Shown: positions 39,317 to 49,872 of the stretch, one piece after another
Layout: the number at the start of each line of letters is the position of its first letter
Position numbering within the stretch: position 1 is the stretch's first letter
DNA from: Thysanoteuthis rhombus
Lineage: Eukaryota; Mollusca; Cephalopoda; Oegopsida; Thysanoteuthidae
DNA: 64,000 nt
NCBI GenBank assembly: GCA_963457665.1
Contig: OY735201.1
Span: 34,644,418 to 34,708,417, forward strand
Direction: 5' to 3'
Translations under genes and position numbers: made by a program
The notes under the pieces: model-generated
Database searches by the model: none
Seen by the model: only the letters and a program-made list of their open reading frames with translations
Told to the model about the DNA's origin: nothing

Positions 39317-42300
39317 ACACATACACACATCTCACAATGTGCCACACCCTGAGGCTATAACTTTCCATAAATTAATCATTGCCACCCCCCAAACAACATA
39401 ACAAAAACAGAAAATTCGAATAGAGTAGGTAAAGAAATATACTCACGCTAACGGAAGCATCATTGTCAAGGATGTATTTGCCACTGAGCCCAAATCGGGT
39501 GGCATTGTTGCTGGCTGTCCATGATAAGTTGACACCAATGTCAAGCTTAGGATTGACCCGCTGGTAGATAGAGCCACCAAATTCGCTACCATCATTCCTG
39601 AAAATTTAGTTGATAACCTTTGGTTAAAACCCATAAAATTATACAAGTTATTCTTTATAACTAGGATAATTAGCTTGACACCAGGAAAAATCTTATGGTG
39701 CTAACAACGGATCAATTTTATGGAATCAACTATTAACTGTGAATCAAAGCTCTGATAATATAATAGTTTTATATTGGACATCTAAAAGTAAACATTGTTT
39801 TGATCCGCTAGTTTTCAGGAAAATTGTATTTGTTAGAATTATAATTCAAACATAAAATTATTCATGCAAATATCCAAGTATTTCCTAAGAAATATTGAAT
39901 TGAAAGGTTTTATTCTCCAAGTTCAAGTATTTCCAAATGTTATAATGATGTAGCAAGAGGGAGAAACAGCTCACCAGAACTATTCATGTAATTTTGTTTA
40001 TTAAAATTTATAATTTTACTCTCATCAATGCCAATATTGCCCTTTAAAAGAGTTGTGAAATTTCCCCCGTATTTGTTATGTAACTAGGAATTAAAATTTT
40101 TTGGAGTAAATCCTTTTTTTAAACCATAAAATGAAATACGAACTCAGACTAGATACATATATATAATAGAAGATAACTTTCAAGATAATGTATGATGTTC
40201 AGTTTATTACTTTCAGTAGAGGAAATTTGAAGAGATGTAAATTAGTAACAGCATTCTTTCAATATATTCCACTCACTACTTTAAACTGGGTTGAGCAAGA
40301 GAATCAAAATCTAAATCCAAAATTAGCAAATATTTTTCAATTTAATTATGCAATCATCAAACCGACTATTTTTGATTCAATCATGTTCCTCTGGTGGCTA
40401 CCCTTTTTTGGAACATAGTTGAACAAATATGAACACTTTGAAATCAGACTATCCTCTTGAAAATAATATAAAACTTAATATTTAAGTCAATAATTCAACA
40501 GATGTCTTGATCAGTGTCAGATCTCTTGAATAAATTTAATTGTAGATTCTTTTTTCAAAAAAATAATTTACATATGATGCAAAATTATATACTACATAAA
40601 AAGGTAAAGGAAACCATTTAATACATCTTCAGAAAGAACAAAAATATTACTTACACATTTGTATGCAGTGTGAAATCTCCAGCAGAATAACCGACTGCAA
40701 AGTTGCTTTTTGAAAGCTTCGATTTGGAGGTATCAAAAGACATTTGGTAACCTGCTAACCATCCCATGTATCTTGAGAAAGAAACAGGAAAATTGGACAT
40801 CATCATTAATACTATACAATGAAATTCAAGAACAAAGATACTTAAAAATTAAAGAATAGACCTTACGCATGGACCAATGCACCGTGAACCGGAAATCCAG
40901 CAAATTCAAAATCAACACCACAGATGTAATCTTATGTATGTAGTCTTTATCTTTCTGCTACTTATGGCTTTCTTATCAACAGTGCTTGAATTATGTTTTC
41001 ACTCACTTGACACGTACAATCAAATTATAGTTCCGAGTTCCGTTTGGGAACTATGGAACACCATGACACAAGCTCTCTTACTTTACACATATGGGGAATG
41101 TTAGGGCTGACTATCTTTATCATGGTGTTCATCTACTTCATGCATACACAAGAGCTAAATTTTTAAAAACTGTTTTGAAAGATAAGGGGGAAAAAAAAAG
41201 CTATATATTTTGTTCAATCAGAAAACAGAAAATCCAGCATCAAAATTTATAAATTTGCCTTAATAATCACAGAAGTTATGACAATTACTCAGCAGCAACT
41301 TGAAATTAAAATTTGTCATTTCCTCAACCAATCTTAAGTTTTGTTCAAGTCATTCAAATGAAACAACAGCTGCACTGAAATTAGTTGCAGCCAATACATT
41401 AATATGAAGTTCTATTTACACATCCTGAATCATAAAGGTATATCTACTTACCCAAGGACCAATGCACCATGAACTGTGGGTCCAGCGAATTCAAAATCAA
41501 CATCAGCACCACCACTGACATAATCATTTTTGTATGCAGTCTTAATTTTTCCGCTCCTTTTACTGAAATATGGAAGACAAATTTGATTGAAAAGAATAAT
41601 TTTAAGAGAAAATGTAAGATTTAAAAGTGAATTCAAAGAACTTTCATAATTTTCAAATCTGTACAAAATCAGGATATATCAAACGCAAAAAAAATATTCT
41701 TTGAGACAAATTACTAGTTACTTATAGGGAAAATGTGGGAGGGAAAAAAATGTTCAAACCTATCCGAAAGAAAAATTATTAAACCATGAAGTTGTACCGA
41801 GAACACTCAAAAGAAACCATCACAGGACCAATGTCTTTAGGTAGTATGCCATGTTGGGGGCGATCAATTAAAAACTTGATGGTGGTGGTGGTAGGGTGAT
41901 CAACTAAAATATCAGTTCGCCTTTAGTTAGGCAGTAATCACTAAAAGCCGATTTTTAAAAAGTGAATCAGTTTGGCATAAACCCACATTGCAAATTGCCC
42001 CCCCCCCCTGAAAGAATATGGGGGGGGGGGGAAGAAGAGATTTGGAAAGTTTTCTTCTAGAAAATTTCAGCCCTGTAGCTCGATGGTGAGGCACGTACTC
42101 ATTGATACATACATAGCCAGTTGGACCAACTTGAAAACTGCAGAAACCTATAGGCAGTTTTGGTTGATGATTTCTAATAGTAAGCAGGTAATAAATCCAA
42201 GAGAAACTGAATAATTGAGTAATGCTCATAAATTCGTAAGAATCAAATTCTGATCACCGAGACTCAGTGGTAGAGTCATACAAAAGACTTAAATGGTATT

Positions 42301-43390
42301 CAATGCCCCTACGCTCAGTACAAGGACTAGGATTGAGGAAACTCAAAAAGGGGTTATGACCAAATCACATTGATACAATGGTCCATATAATATTGAAGTT
42401 GAGCACTGGTGAGCATTTGTACCAAAATGGGTGACCATTGGTGAATACCAGGTGCTGCAAGCAGAACAAAGCTTTGACAGGCCTGGCAAACTGGATGTGG
42501 GTCTAATTAACAATTGCCCATACTGACCTATATAAACAGATTCAATGCGAGAGGAGTTAAAAAAAATAGTAAGTTGAGCTCAAAAAGAAACTAGTCAGCA
42601 CAAAAATTGATTCTTAGTCTGATCAAAATTCACTGAAATAAGGAATATAAACAAATATTTTTGTTACTTGTAGGTACTAAATATCTAGTAAGTTCTTGAC
42701 TTGTTTCAGGATCTGTATATTTTAGACATTTCAAGTTAAAAAAAAAAAAAAAAAAAAAAAAATACATACCCAGTTTGAGGAGCAAAAGAGGTATCAAAAG
42801 AAACTTTCAGACCTTTAGCAATCTGATCTTCTACAGTAATCTCAGTTGCTAAAATATTGTCTGTATTCCATTTCTCAGAGAAAGTCATGCCTGGAAATTA
42901 ATAAGAAAAACTATCAATAACTGTTTATACTGCTAAAATGTTCAATTTAGTTAGCAAGTTGTATTTTGAGAAAAATTTTCAGCCTATTTTAGCACCCAAA
43001 TAGTATTGATATGTCAACATTATGAATAAGGTACATGATTTATTCTTCAACATAAATGTGTGAAATAATTCAACAAAACCCAGAAAAGAGTAACCAAATC
43101 ATGTGTAACTATATCTTTATAAGAATATACATCAGAATTTTCCGTAAATATTCAACTAATTTACACATAAATAACCTACCCCACTGGCTGAAAACTATAT
43201 CTATCATCTATAATTCAGATAAAAATCGAAGAGATAAAAGGCCAGAAAAATAAGCCACTTCGGCTAAATCAACAGCAATGGAAACATTGGAATATTTCAG
43301 AGTGTACAAAGAATGAGATACTCAGAACAATAGCCTAGAAGATCTAATCATATGATTTAAAGAATTCAGTTCTATCTCCCACTAAAAGAG

Positions 43391-43440
<50 letters not shown>

Positions 43441-44706
43441 CAACCTATTACTTACCATATTCATCCCATTTGTATTTAGTTTCCAGACTGCCAGCAACTT
43501 TTCCAGTGTCACTGTTGGAGCTACCACTAGTGGTGATAGACACTCCTTTGGAAGTTTTGGTCTTACATTCCAATTTAAAAAATCCATAATCTGAAAGATT
43601 CAAAATGATAATGTCATAATACAAGAGAAAAGTGTTGAAAGCCTTGAACAATCTAGAAAAAGAATAGCCCCGACAAAAAGCTCTCTCCTCGGAGGAGAAG
43701 AGTATTTTTGTCGGGTAAAAAGAGGAGTCTTCGAGTTTAATCTTCAGTAGTTTTGTATAAAAAGATGCTAGCAGTGGTTGAAAGTTAGAAATCATAATTC
43801 AACAACCTTATTTTCTAATTACAGTAAACCCTCACAACAACGAGTTGGGGAGGGGGTGGTCACTAAAGCTGAAAGTAAGTTACAACTGATGGTTGCCCAC
43901 CTCATTTGGTAAATCCAAAAGCAGTTAGGTTGTCACTCCTATTGTTTTTATTCCAGCTTCTTTATGCTTGTCCTCCATCTTCAGAACATCATGGTTCTGT
44001 CTTTTTGGAACTGTGCTTCTCAATACACTCAGCTAGGCTACTGCCATACCTAGGTTCCTCAATACTCCAGAGGCAATGTATACCTCTTGGTCTTCCCCAA
44101 AGGAGTAAATGTGCTTGTATTAGATTTAGAAGCTATGGCAGAAATGCACACAAAGACAAATGCCAAACCACAATGCAGTAAGCACAGAATGAAAAATGTG
44201 CCATCATGAACAAGCATCCACAGAGCCTATGCCATAACCAGGCACAGGCATGCTGGAGTTCCTCAATAACAAATGTATCCCATCAGTCTTGGCAAACATG
44301 CAATGGCAGATTGATTCTTGCATTTATAGAACTTAGTTTGGTATAATAGCACAGGTTTACTGTACTTCAACTGTTGAACACAAGTATAATTTCCATAAAA
44401 CTTTGAGGGGAAAAATAACAAACAAAAAAACTCAAGCAGCCTATTGTGGGCATTATAGCACAAGTTAATTATATTGATTATAGTTCCCAACAATAGTTGC
44501 AGGAAATTAGCAATTAAATGAAGTAACTGGTCATATTGAAAGTCTTTTTTAAAATTTTTTTTGAAACAATTGAATAACTTAGAACTTCAAATTATTTAGA
44601 ATATATATTCTAGGTGCTCAACAAAATTTTTTTTATACTCACTATAACCCTTGGAAAAAAGATCTCTGGCACTTTTTCCAAGATCAGCATATGTTGGGGG
44701 TGCCAT
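37100..44706 (-). CDS. VDAC: Voltage-dependent anion channel (mitochondrial outer-membrane porin), complete, eight coding exons
   Basis: Coding exons at 44706-44643, 43590-43456, 42890-42770, 41562-41452, 40771-40655, 39597-39447, 38962-38905 and 37191-37100 join with GT/AG introns and consistent phases into 849 nt, giving 282 residues plus stop; human VDAC1 has 283. The protein opens with the N-terminal helix [15 protein letters not shown], has the FSEKW glutamate at residue 72 (human Glu73, linked to hexokinase binding), the AKGLK segment, GALVLGY, WLAGYQM, the [16 protein letters not shown] block and the C-terminal [16 protein letters not shown] strand. VDAC forms a 19-stranded beta barrel that carries ATP, ADP, metabolites and ions across the mitochondrial outer membrane. 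The start is fixed by the conserved N-terminus and an AAAAAATGG context. No frame breaks were seen, so this copy looks functional. Confidence 0.97.
38905..38962 (-). CDS. VDAC: VDAC coding exon 7
   Basis: A small 58-nt exon between a CTTACAG acceptor and a GTAAGT donor. It encodes [20 protein letters not shown]. It is too short to show up as a free-standing open frame and was found from family conservation and splice sites. Confidence 0.95.
39447..39597 (-). CDS. VDAC: VDAC coding exon 6
   Basis: 151 nt between a TTTTCAG acceptor and a GTGAGT donor. It encodes [35 protein letters not shown] and DNDASVS. This is the longest coding exon and the best conserved part of the barrel. Confidence 0.97.
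40655..40771 (-). CDS. VDAC: VDAC coding exon 5
   Basis: 117 nt between a TTTCTCAAG acceptor and a GTAAGT donor. It encodes [28 protein letters not shown] and LHTN. Phases match exon 4 (GG|A) and exon 6 (GT|G). Confidence 0.96.
40867..40966 (-). pseudogene. Decayed duplicate of VDAC coding exon 4
   Basis: This stretch in the intron after coding exon 4 aligns along its whole length with that exon on the same strand, sharing for example AAATTCAAAATCAACA on the plus strand. Translated in pieces it gives KIKTTY and, in another frame, VDFEFAG and VHGALVH. It is 100 nt long against 111 in the real exon; the missing 11 nt fall after the KIKTTY part and break the frame. The position of the acceptor AG now reads GC, while the donor keeps GTAAGG. 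Simplest reading: a tandem exon duplication, possibly once an alternative exon, that has lost function. Confidence 0.85.
41452..41562 (-). CDS. VDAC: VDAC coding exon 4
   Basis: 111 nt between a TATTTCAG acceptor and a GTAAGT donor. It encodes [21 protein letters not shown] and HGALVLG. A decayed second copy of this exon lies in the next intron at 40867-40966. Confidence 0.96.
41812..42010 (+). repeat. Dispersed repeat in VDAC intron, copy also at 62810-63035
   Basis: GACCAATGTCTTTAGGTAGT, ATGCCAT, GCGATCAATTAAAAACTTG, CAGTAATCACTAAAA and ACATTGCAAATTG align in order with the copy at 62810 (GACCAATGTCTTTTGGCAGC, ATGCCAT, GTGATCAATTAAAAATTGG, TGTGATCACTAAAA, GCATTGTAAATCG). Confidence 0.65.
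42352..42464 (+). pseudogene. 5S rRNA-derived relic (probable 5S-type SINE)
   Basis: The segment follows a 5S rRNA from near its 5' end (TATGACCAAATCACATTGA) through the internal promoter: box A-like GAAGTTGAGCACTGG, intermediate element ATGGGTGACC and box C-like GAATACCAGGTGCTGCAAGC. Many substitutions rule out a working 5S gene. It lies in the VDAC intron after coding exon 3, antisense to VDAC. Just upstream, 42253-42320 looks like a tRNA A-box and T-arm (ACTCAGTGGTAGAG, then GGTATTCAATGCCCC), so this may be a composite SINE. Confidence 0.7.
42770..42890 (-). CDS. VDAC: VDAC coding exon 3
   Basis: 121 nt between a TTTCCAG acceptor and a GTATGT donor. It encodes [22 protein letters not shown] and [11 protein letters not shown], which includes the conserved glutamate 72 and the AKGLK segment. 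Confidence 0.96.
43391..43431. repeat. Poly(A) tract, about 41 bp
   Basis: It lies 25 bp from VDAC coding exon 2. On the sense (minus) strand it is poly(T), just after the donor, not at the acceptor. Confidence 0.97.
43456..43590 (-). CDS. VDAC: VDAC coding exon 2
   Basis: 135 nt between a TCTTTCAG acceptor and a GTAAGT donor. It encodes the first beta strands, including [19 protein letters not shown] and [11 protein letters not shown]. The downstream intron begins with a run of about 40 A on the plus strand at 43391-43431. Confidence 0.96.
43822..44362. mobile_element. TA-flanked non-autonomous Tc1/mariner/pogo-type element (MITE)
   Basis: The left end CAGTAAACCCTC and the right end AGGTTTACTG form a 9-bp perfect terminal inverted repeat (CAGTAAACC), each flanked by TA, the target duplication of this superfamily. 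The interior is 541 bp with no transposase frame. It lies in the VDAC intron after the first coding exon. Confidence 0.45.
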
Positions 44707-44728
44707 TTTTTATTATGGAGAGGAAGAT
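44643..44728 (-). CDS. VDAC: VDAC exon 2 (first coding exon)
   Basis: The acceptor CTTTCACAG ends at 44729, 22 nt of 5' UTR follow, and the ATG is at 44706-44704. The exon encodes the N-terminal helix and ends in phase 1 at a GTGAGT donor. The leader carried here means at least one non-coding exon must lie upstream. Confidence 0.95.
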
Positions 44729-45387
44729 CTGTGAAAGAAAAGGAAAAAGAAATCAAAAACAGTCTCAGATTCCAAATTATGGATTTCAAATACAATCATA
44801 ACTTGGATCCTTCAGAGTAACAGTCAATGTTGGTAAACTAAATTGTCAAGTATGGGAATTCAGTTTTCAATGTTAAATCATTTGAAGTATTAATGTAATT
44901 AAACTTATGCAATGGCAGCAGGCATTTGAGAACAAGTTAAGAACAGTAGAGAAAAATCCAGACGATGCAGTTTAAGAGAGAAAAAATTTTTAAAATCTAT
45001 TTTATAATACCTGAAAGTATTTTAATAATGCAAACAATCAGCATGATCACAAACTAATAAAAAAATCATATCTGCATCATATTCTATTCCTTGAACTAAG
45101 CAAAACACCCTTTGAGTTTTACTAAGTTGGATAAAATAGGATCTAATTAATCATTGCATTTTATACATACATACATATACATCACATACACACTACATAT
45201 CCAAGAAAAATGCTAACTTAATCAGCATATCTTTGAAATGCTTCTGGAATTGTACCCTATGGATAGTACAAAATTGGTTGAAATGATAGTTCTGATTGAT
45301 TTCAGGTATGGCATTTCTACAATAAATATTTTTCTTTAACCAATTTTAAAATATTAACATGTTGAAATTTTACAAAATCAGAAAAAG

Positions 45388-45389
<2 letters not shown>

Positions 45390-45479
<90 letters not shown>
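45390..45479. repeat. (AT)n microsatellite, about 90 bp
   Basis: Uninterrupted AT repeat in the first intron of VDAC. It can extrude as a cruciform. Confidence 0.98.
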
Positions 45480-45485
<6 letters not shown>

Positions 45486-45930
45486 AAATAATCATTTCCA
45501 TTTATTCTATAGTGACCTTAGTTAAATCAGTCTATAGAAATCCATAAAAGAATAAACATTTACAATTATTAGAGTTCAGTATAAATACCATATACATAGA
45601 AACCAAACAATGCACATCATGGAAAGTTACATGAAGGACATTTCAGTCATATTGAATTTGAAGGTCAGGGAGGTAGCTAGGAGGAAAAAACAAAACAAAA
45701 AACGCACCCACTGATATTTAGAGTAAATTTAGAACCAATATATTGATCTACCCTATAGTAGATCTATATATGCTCAAGATCACATCCGAAAGTTGAGCTA
45801 ATCGGCTATCTATTCTAGACTAATAATTATTGCCAGTTAAAACTTAGCTTTATCACACTGTCCATTTCCATTGATCTAATTAATGAACATTTACAACATA
45901 ACCCACTAATCATACCATATGAAGTTAGTT

Positions 45931-45955
<25 letters not shown>
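45931..45955. repeat. (GA)n microsatellite
   Basis: About 12 GA units in the first intron of VDAC. Confidence 0.97.
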
Positions 45956-45961
<6 letters not shown>

Positions 45962-46789
45962 GAAAAAGAAAATCAGACACTTTAAATCTATTCTTAATCT
46001 GAGTGATACAGAAAATATCTGTTATTTCAAAATTTTTAAACAATTAAATTTCACAGTACATTATGTATCTTCCTGCAAAAGTACTTATTAGGAGATAATG
46101 TTTGATAAAGTCACCTTATGCAATTTGACCCAGTGCTCACACCAATTGAAATTACTCTTTTTCTATTCAATACGTAGCTTATGGATGTATTAATAAACAA
46201 ACAAAAAAAAGAAAATAATCCTATTAAAAATTACATGAAATATCAAAGAAACATTTGTATTATTGTGTGCAATTAATGTGGAGCATACATTTTTTTCCAA
46301 AGTCGATTATTTTCAGATGGATTAAGATAGAAAAAAAAAAAAAGAACGATAAGTGTGCTTATACAATAGCAAAGCCCTTATATCTTAAATGCAGAGTAAA
46401 TCACTAGAGATTTCTTTCCACCAGATCTTCATTTAACATCAACTACATTGGTATCTCTTGCATTACGAAGGAGAAATATATATTCTCTGAAATACAAATA
46501 TTCCAAAGGTAGACAAAATTTTCTAGAAGTTTTCCAATGAATTTTCAGAAATTGCTTAGTAAGTTTAAACTTGATTAAAATTGTCAAAAATTGGTGTATT
46601 CTTGTTTCCTCGTCATTACATCGAAGATGAAAGATCAGTCATTGAGCATATACTTATTTTAACGTAAAAATGGAGAGATTTGTGTAGTTTATGAAGAAGC
46701 TTTTGCAAATGATTGAACATGTTGAAAGTGGTTAGTGAAGTTTCGTGCTAAAGATTTCTGAACGATGCGCCAAGGTTGTCTAGATAGAT

Positions 46790-47380
46790 AGCGATCAAAT
46801 CAGGACATGGCTCGAGAATATTCAATATTATACAACACAGGATGGCGAATATATTCATACAATTGCACCAGCTTGGTTATGTTGTTCAATTTGATGTGTG
46901 GTGTTCGCATAAGTGAGAAGTCTGACTGGACCGTATTTGAAGGTTCCGTTCTGGAGACAAGTGGACAACCACTAACCGTATCAAAGGCCGGTTCGAAGTG
47001 ATGCTTGCAAGGAAGTTATCCAAGTTCAGCTCGATTCAGTTAAGGACAAAAAAATTTCTGCTCCTAATTAAATCAATTGAATGCAGCAGTCCATGAAAAG
47101 CCAGCAGAATTAGTTGAGAAAAAGGCCGCAATATTACATCCAGATAATGCTCGGTTGCAGGTTTCTTCGGTGACCAGGCAAAAACTATTACCTCTTGGCA
47201 AGCGAGAAGTTTCTATTTATCAGCCGAATTCACCAGATATTGCATCTTCGGATTATTTATCATAATTTTTACAGAATTATAATAAATTGGAAAAAAAATC
47301 AATCCCTTGTAAGATTGCAAAAGGCACCTAGACCTAGAGCAATTTTTAGCCGAGAGGTAAGTTCTGAGGGAATTGAAAAA
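46790..47380 (+). pseudogene. mariner transposase relic
   Basis: Pieces in several frames match the mariner transposase order: a HQLGYVVQFDVW segment (the HTH-to-catalytic linker, seen near 46865-46905), then NAAVHEKPAELVEKKAAI, HPDNARLQVSSVTRQKLL with the catalytic Asp, and NSPDIASSDYL, the damaged form of the SPDLAPSDYH block. Stop codons and frameshifts break it. It lies in the large first intron of VDAC, antisense to the gene. Terminal repeats were not identified. Confidence 0.8.
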
Positions 47381-49820
47381 AGAAAAAAAAAAAAAAAAAG
47401 AAAAAAGAAAAAGAATATAGAAAAAAGAAAATTCTAAAATCAATCAGATTAGTTAGTACAGAGTTTAAATTAATAGTCAACTTATACATTAGACAATCAA
47501 GAAACAAATTTAAAGATTACCAATAAAATTTCCAACTCAATTTCAGTTCAAAATTGTTCGATCATTAAAAAGAAACAGAAAGAAGAAGTAGCTATTCTGA
47601 ATAATTGAAAAGCAGACGAAAAAAAAAAATCATCCTTTTCGAAATTTGGGACACATAATTTACAGCAATGTTTAGCCTTGGAGTACAATGCCATTAACAT
47701 ATTATAAATACCTGCGTATTTTAAGGACATACACCATCAAACGTATAAGTTGCAGTGATGTTACTTATTTCGATTGGTGGACAAGGAGTCAGTTTGGTTG
47801 TTGGGCAGGTATCCAACATATCTACAATTTTTGTTTCAACCATAATTATTAGTAAAAACCTATCTATCGAATCGTTTAATTAAACGCAAAACACTACAAC
47901 AGTTGTAGTTACCGTAATCTAAATCGTTCAAAAAATAGAAAAAAAAAATCAATATCTTCTGTTTGATTTTGATGCATTAACGTACATTAGTAAAATATTA
48001 CTGTAATATTCAATATGGGTAGTTTTTACGAAAATACAATGAACAAATTTAATCGCAGTCAGTAAGAAACTCGGTACATAAAACAAAAAAGGTCATTATC
48101 CTCTTATAACCTTTTCGCTCAGGTGCTCTGCTTACTCGAAATGCTAGAGTGGGAAGTGAAGGAATAAGAAAAATGATGTTTTGTATAAATAGCCAGCATA
48201 GAAGCTTCAATATAAGGGAAGAGGTATTATGAACAAATCTCATGAAATTGCATGAATCACCAGAGAGACACTGACATGACCTTCGAAAGAGTACTCGATT
48301 GAAAATCGTATCCTTGAATGAATGGAGGATATTCCGGATACGTTATGTAAGGCCACGTTGCGAAACAATCTTCGAACTAATTTTACATTTGTGTTTAAGA
48401 TAAGGCCTCATTCCTAGACGTAAAGAAATGTTAAATAGACGAGGGGAAAAAATCGCTGACACTAACGCAAATCGATTGTTGTCAATAGAAAATCAGAAAT
48501 AAAGTAGAGAAAAATGCAAGGTCAAACAAGAGTACAAGTCACCCCGTTTTTACATAAATATTAATTTATTTAAAGAGGAAAAAAAGGGGAAAGTGCTAAT
48601 TATTTTAGAACATTCGATGAAGACGTTATTACAACGCAAGAGGAAGCAAGACAAAAATTGAGTTGGACTAGTTTCGAGCAAGAAAAGGTTACTGATTAAA
48701 GGGCATTGACAAATTGTTTTTTTTTTTTTTTCCTTCTTTCTTCAAGATAAATGCATGTTCGTTTCAAACTTTATACACTGAATTTACTTATCAGACGAAT
48801 TTCCAATGTCAAAGATAAGAAAAAAAAAAAAGAAAAAAGAAAAAAGAGCTTGTACATTTTATGGTCTTTCCGGGTTTCGAGTTAATGACCCAGAAATCAT
48901 TTTTCAAAATTGTTTATGAATTTAAGAATTAATATTTTTCTAAAATCGTGGTTTAAAGTTCAGTTGAACAATAAAAAAAAAAAAAAAAAAAAGAAAAGAA
49001 AAAAAAAAACGCAACTTTTTACCACTATGTTAAGGTATTTTGATTCAGGTATATGCTACAAATAATGTTTGTCATTGTCAATCTATGTCCTTGACAAGAA
49101 AAAAAATTAAAAACATCAAAAAAAATTCATTAATTAGCAAATTTAAAACGATTTAAACGAAATCCATAAAAAAACGTGCGGAGTAAAAGTGTTAATCATC
49201 GGTAGTAGTAGCCTTACAGTAAGTAATATGACTACTGGACTAGATTACTGCTCGGCACAGTGAAGTACTACCAAAGTAGCTATTTGGGGCTAGTAACGTC
49301 TTCGGGCGAACGAAAGGGGCATTTAAATATTCACTAATGTTACAAATTTGCTAGATCATTTCCCCCAATAAATATCTAACAGATAAAAAAAATAACATGT
49401 CAGATTCAAAAGTAAGGAAGGGAATCAAATTGACGTTTGCTTTTTTTTTTAAAAAACATTTTTAGGTGAACATCTTCCGAGCCCATCCTATCATTAAAAG
49501 ACAAATTTACACCGCAAAGATCTGACAGAACATAAAATCAACAATGTTAACATATACAAAACGGTCGCTACTAGTTGAAAATAGAAATATGATCGTAAAA
49601 CATCATAATATTGCCTAAGAAATCATAGATGCAAGAGAACAATGATGGCTGACACCCCAAGATTGTCCTTTACTTCTGCACGTAAGTTTCAACTCCCGTT
49701 AAAGCAGACGAATAAATAAGATACTTATTTGATGCTGTGAACAAGCTTGGGCAATGAAATAACTTTGCTGCAGAAGAAAATGCTAAGTTCTTAGAAGTAA
49801 AATGCCGAGAACATAATTAC
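47381..49820. other. 5' part of the VDAC first intron
   Basis: AT-rich with many poly(A)/AAAAG tracts (for example 47378-47430 and 48973-49010). No coding segment recognised. Intron status depends on the proposed first exon at 49821-49872. Confidence 0.4.
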
Positions 49821-49872
49821 CTGTCTGCCAATAGCGTAGCGCTGTTGCTTAACTGGAACCTGAAGGTCAGAG
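49821..49872 (-). other. Probable non-coding first exon of VDAC
   Basis: The coding start sits in an exon that begins at a 3' splice site, so an upstream leader exon must exist. Here the minus strand reads GCTACGCTATTGGCAGACAG followed by a GTAATT donor. The local composition is less AT-rich than the flanks and has CpGs. The upstream boundary is a guess, and no TATA box is evident. An intron of about 5.1 kb would separate it from the ATG exon. A cDNA is needed to confirm. Confidence 0.4.

Noticed and set aside
39443..39646. A 67-codon minus-strand open frame across VDAC coding exon 6
   Set aside because: It is the wrong reading frame through the real exon and runs into both introns; the true frame gives conserved VDAC sequence.
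40877..41104. A 75-codon plus-strand open frame with a hydrophobic stretch
   Set aside because: It runs antisense through the decayed VDAC exon copy and intron sequence, with no independent support.
42060..42110. TAGCTCGATGGTGAGGCACG, considered as a tRNA gene
   Set aside because: Only an A-box-like match; no T-arm, acceptor stem or plausible anticodon arm.
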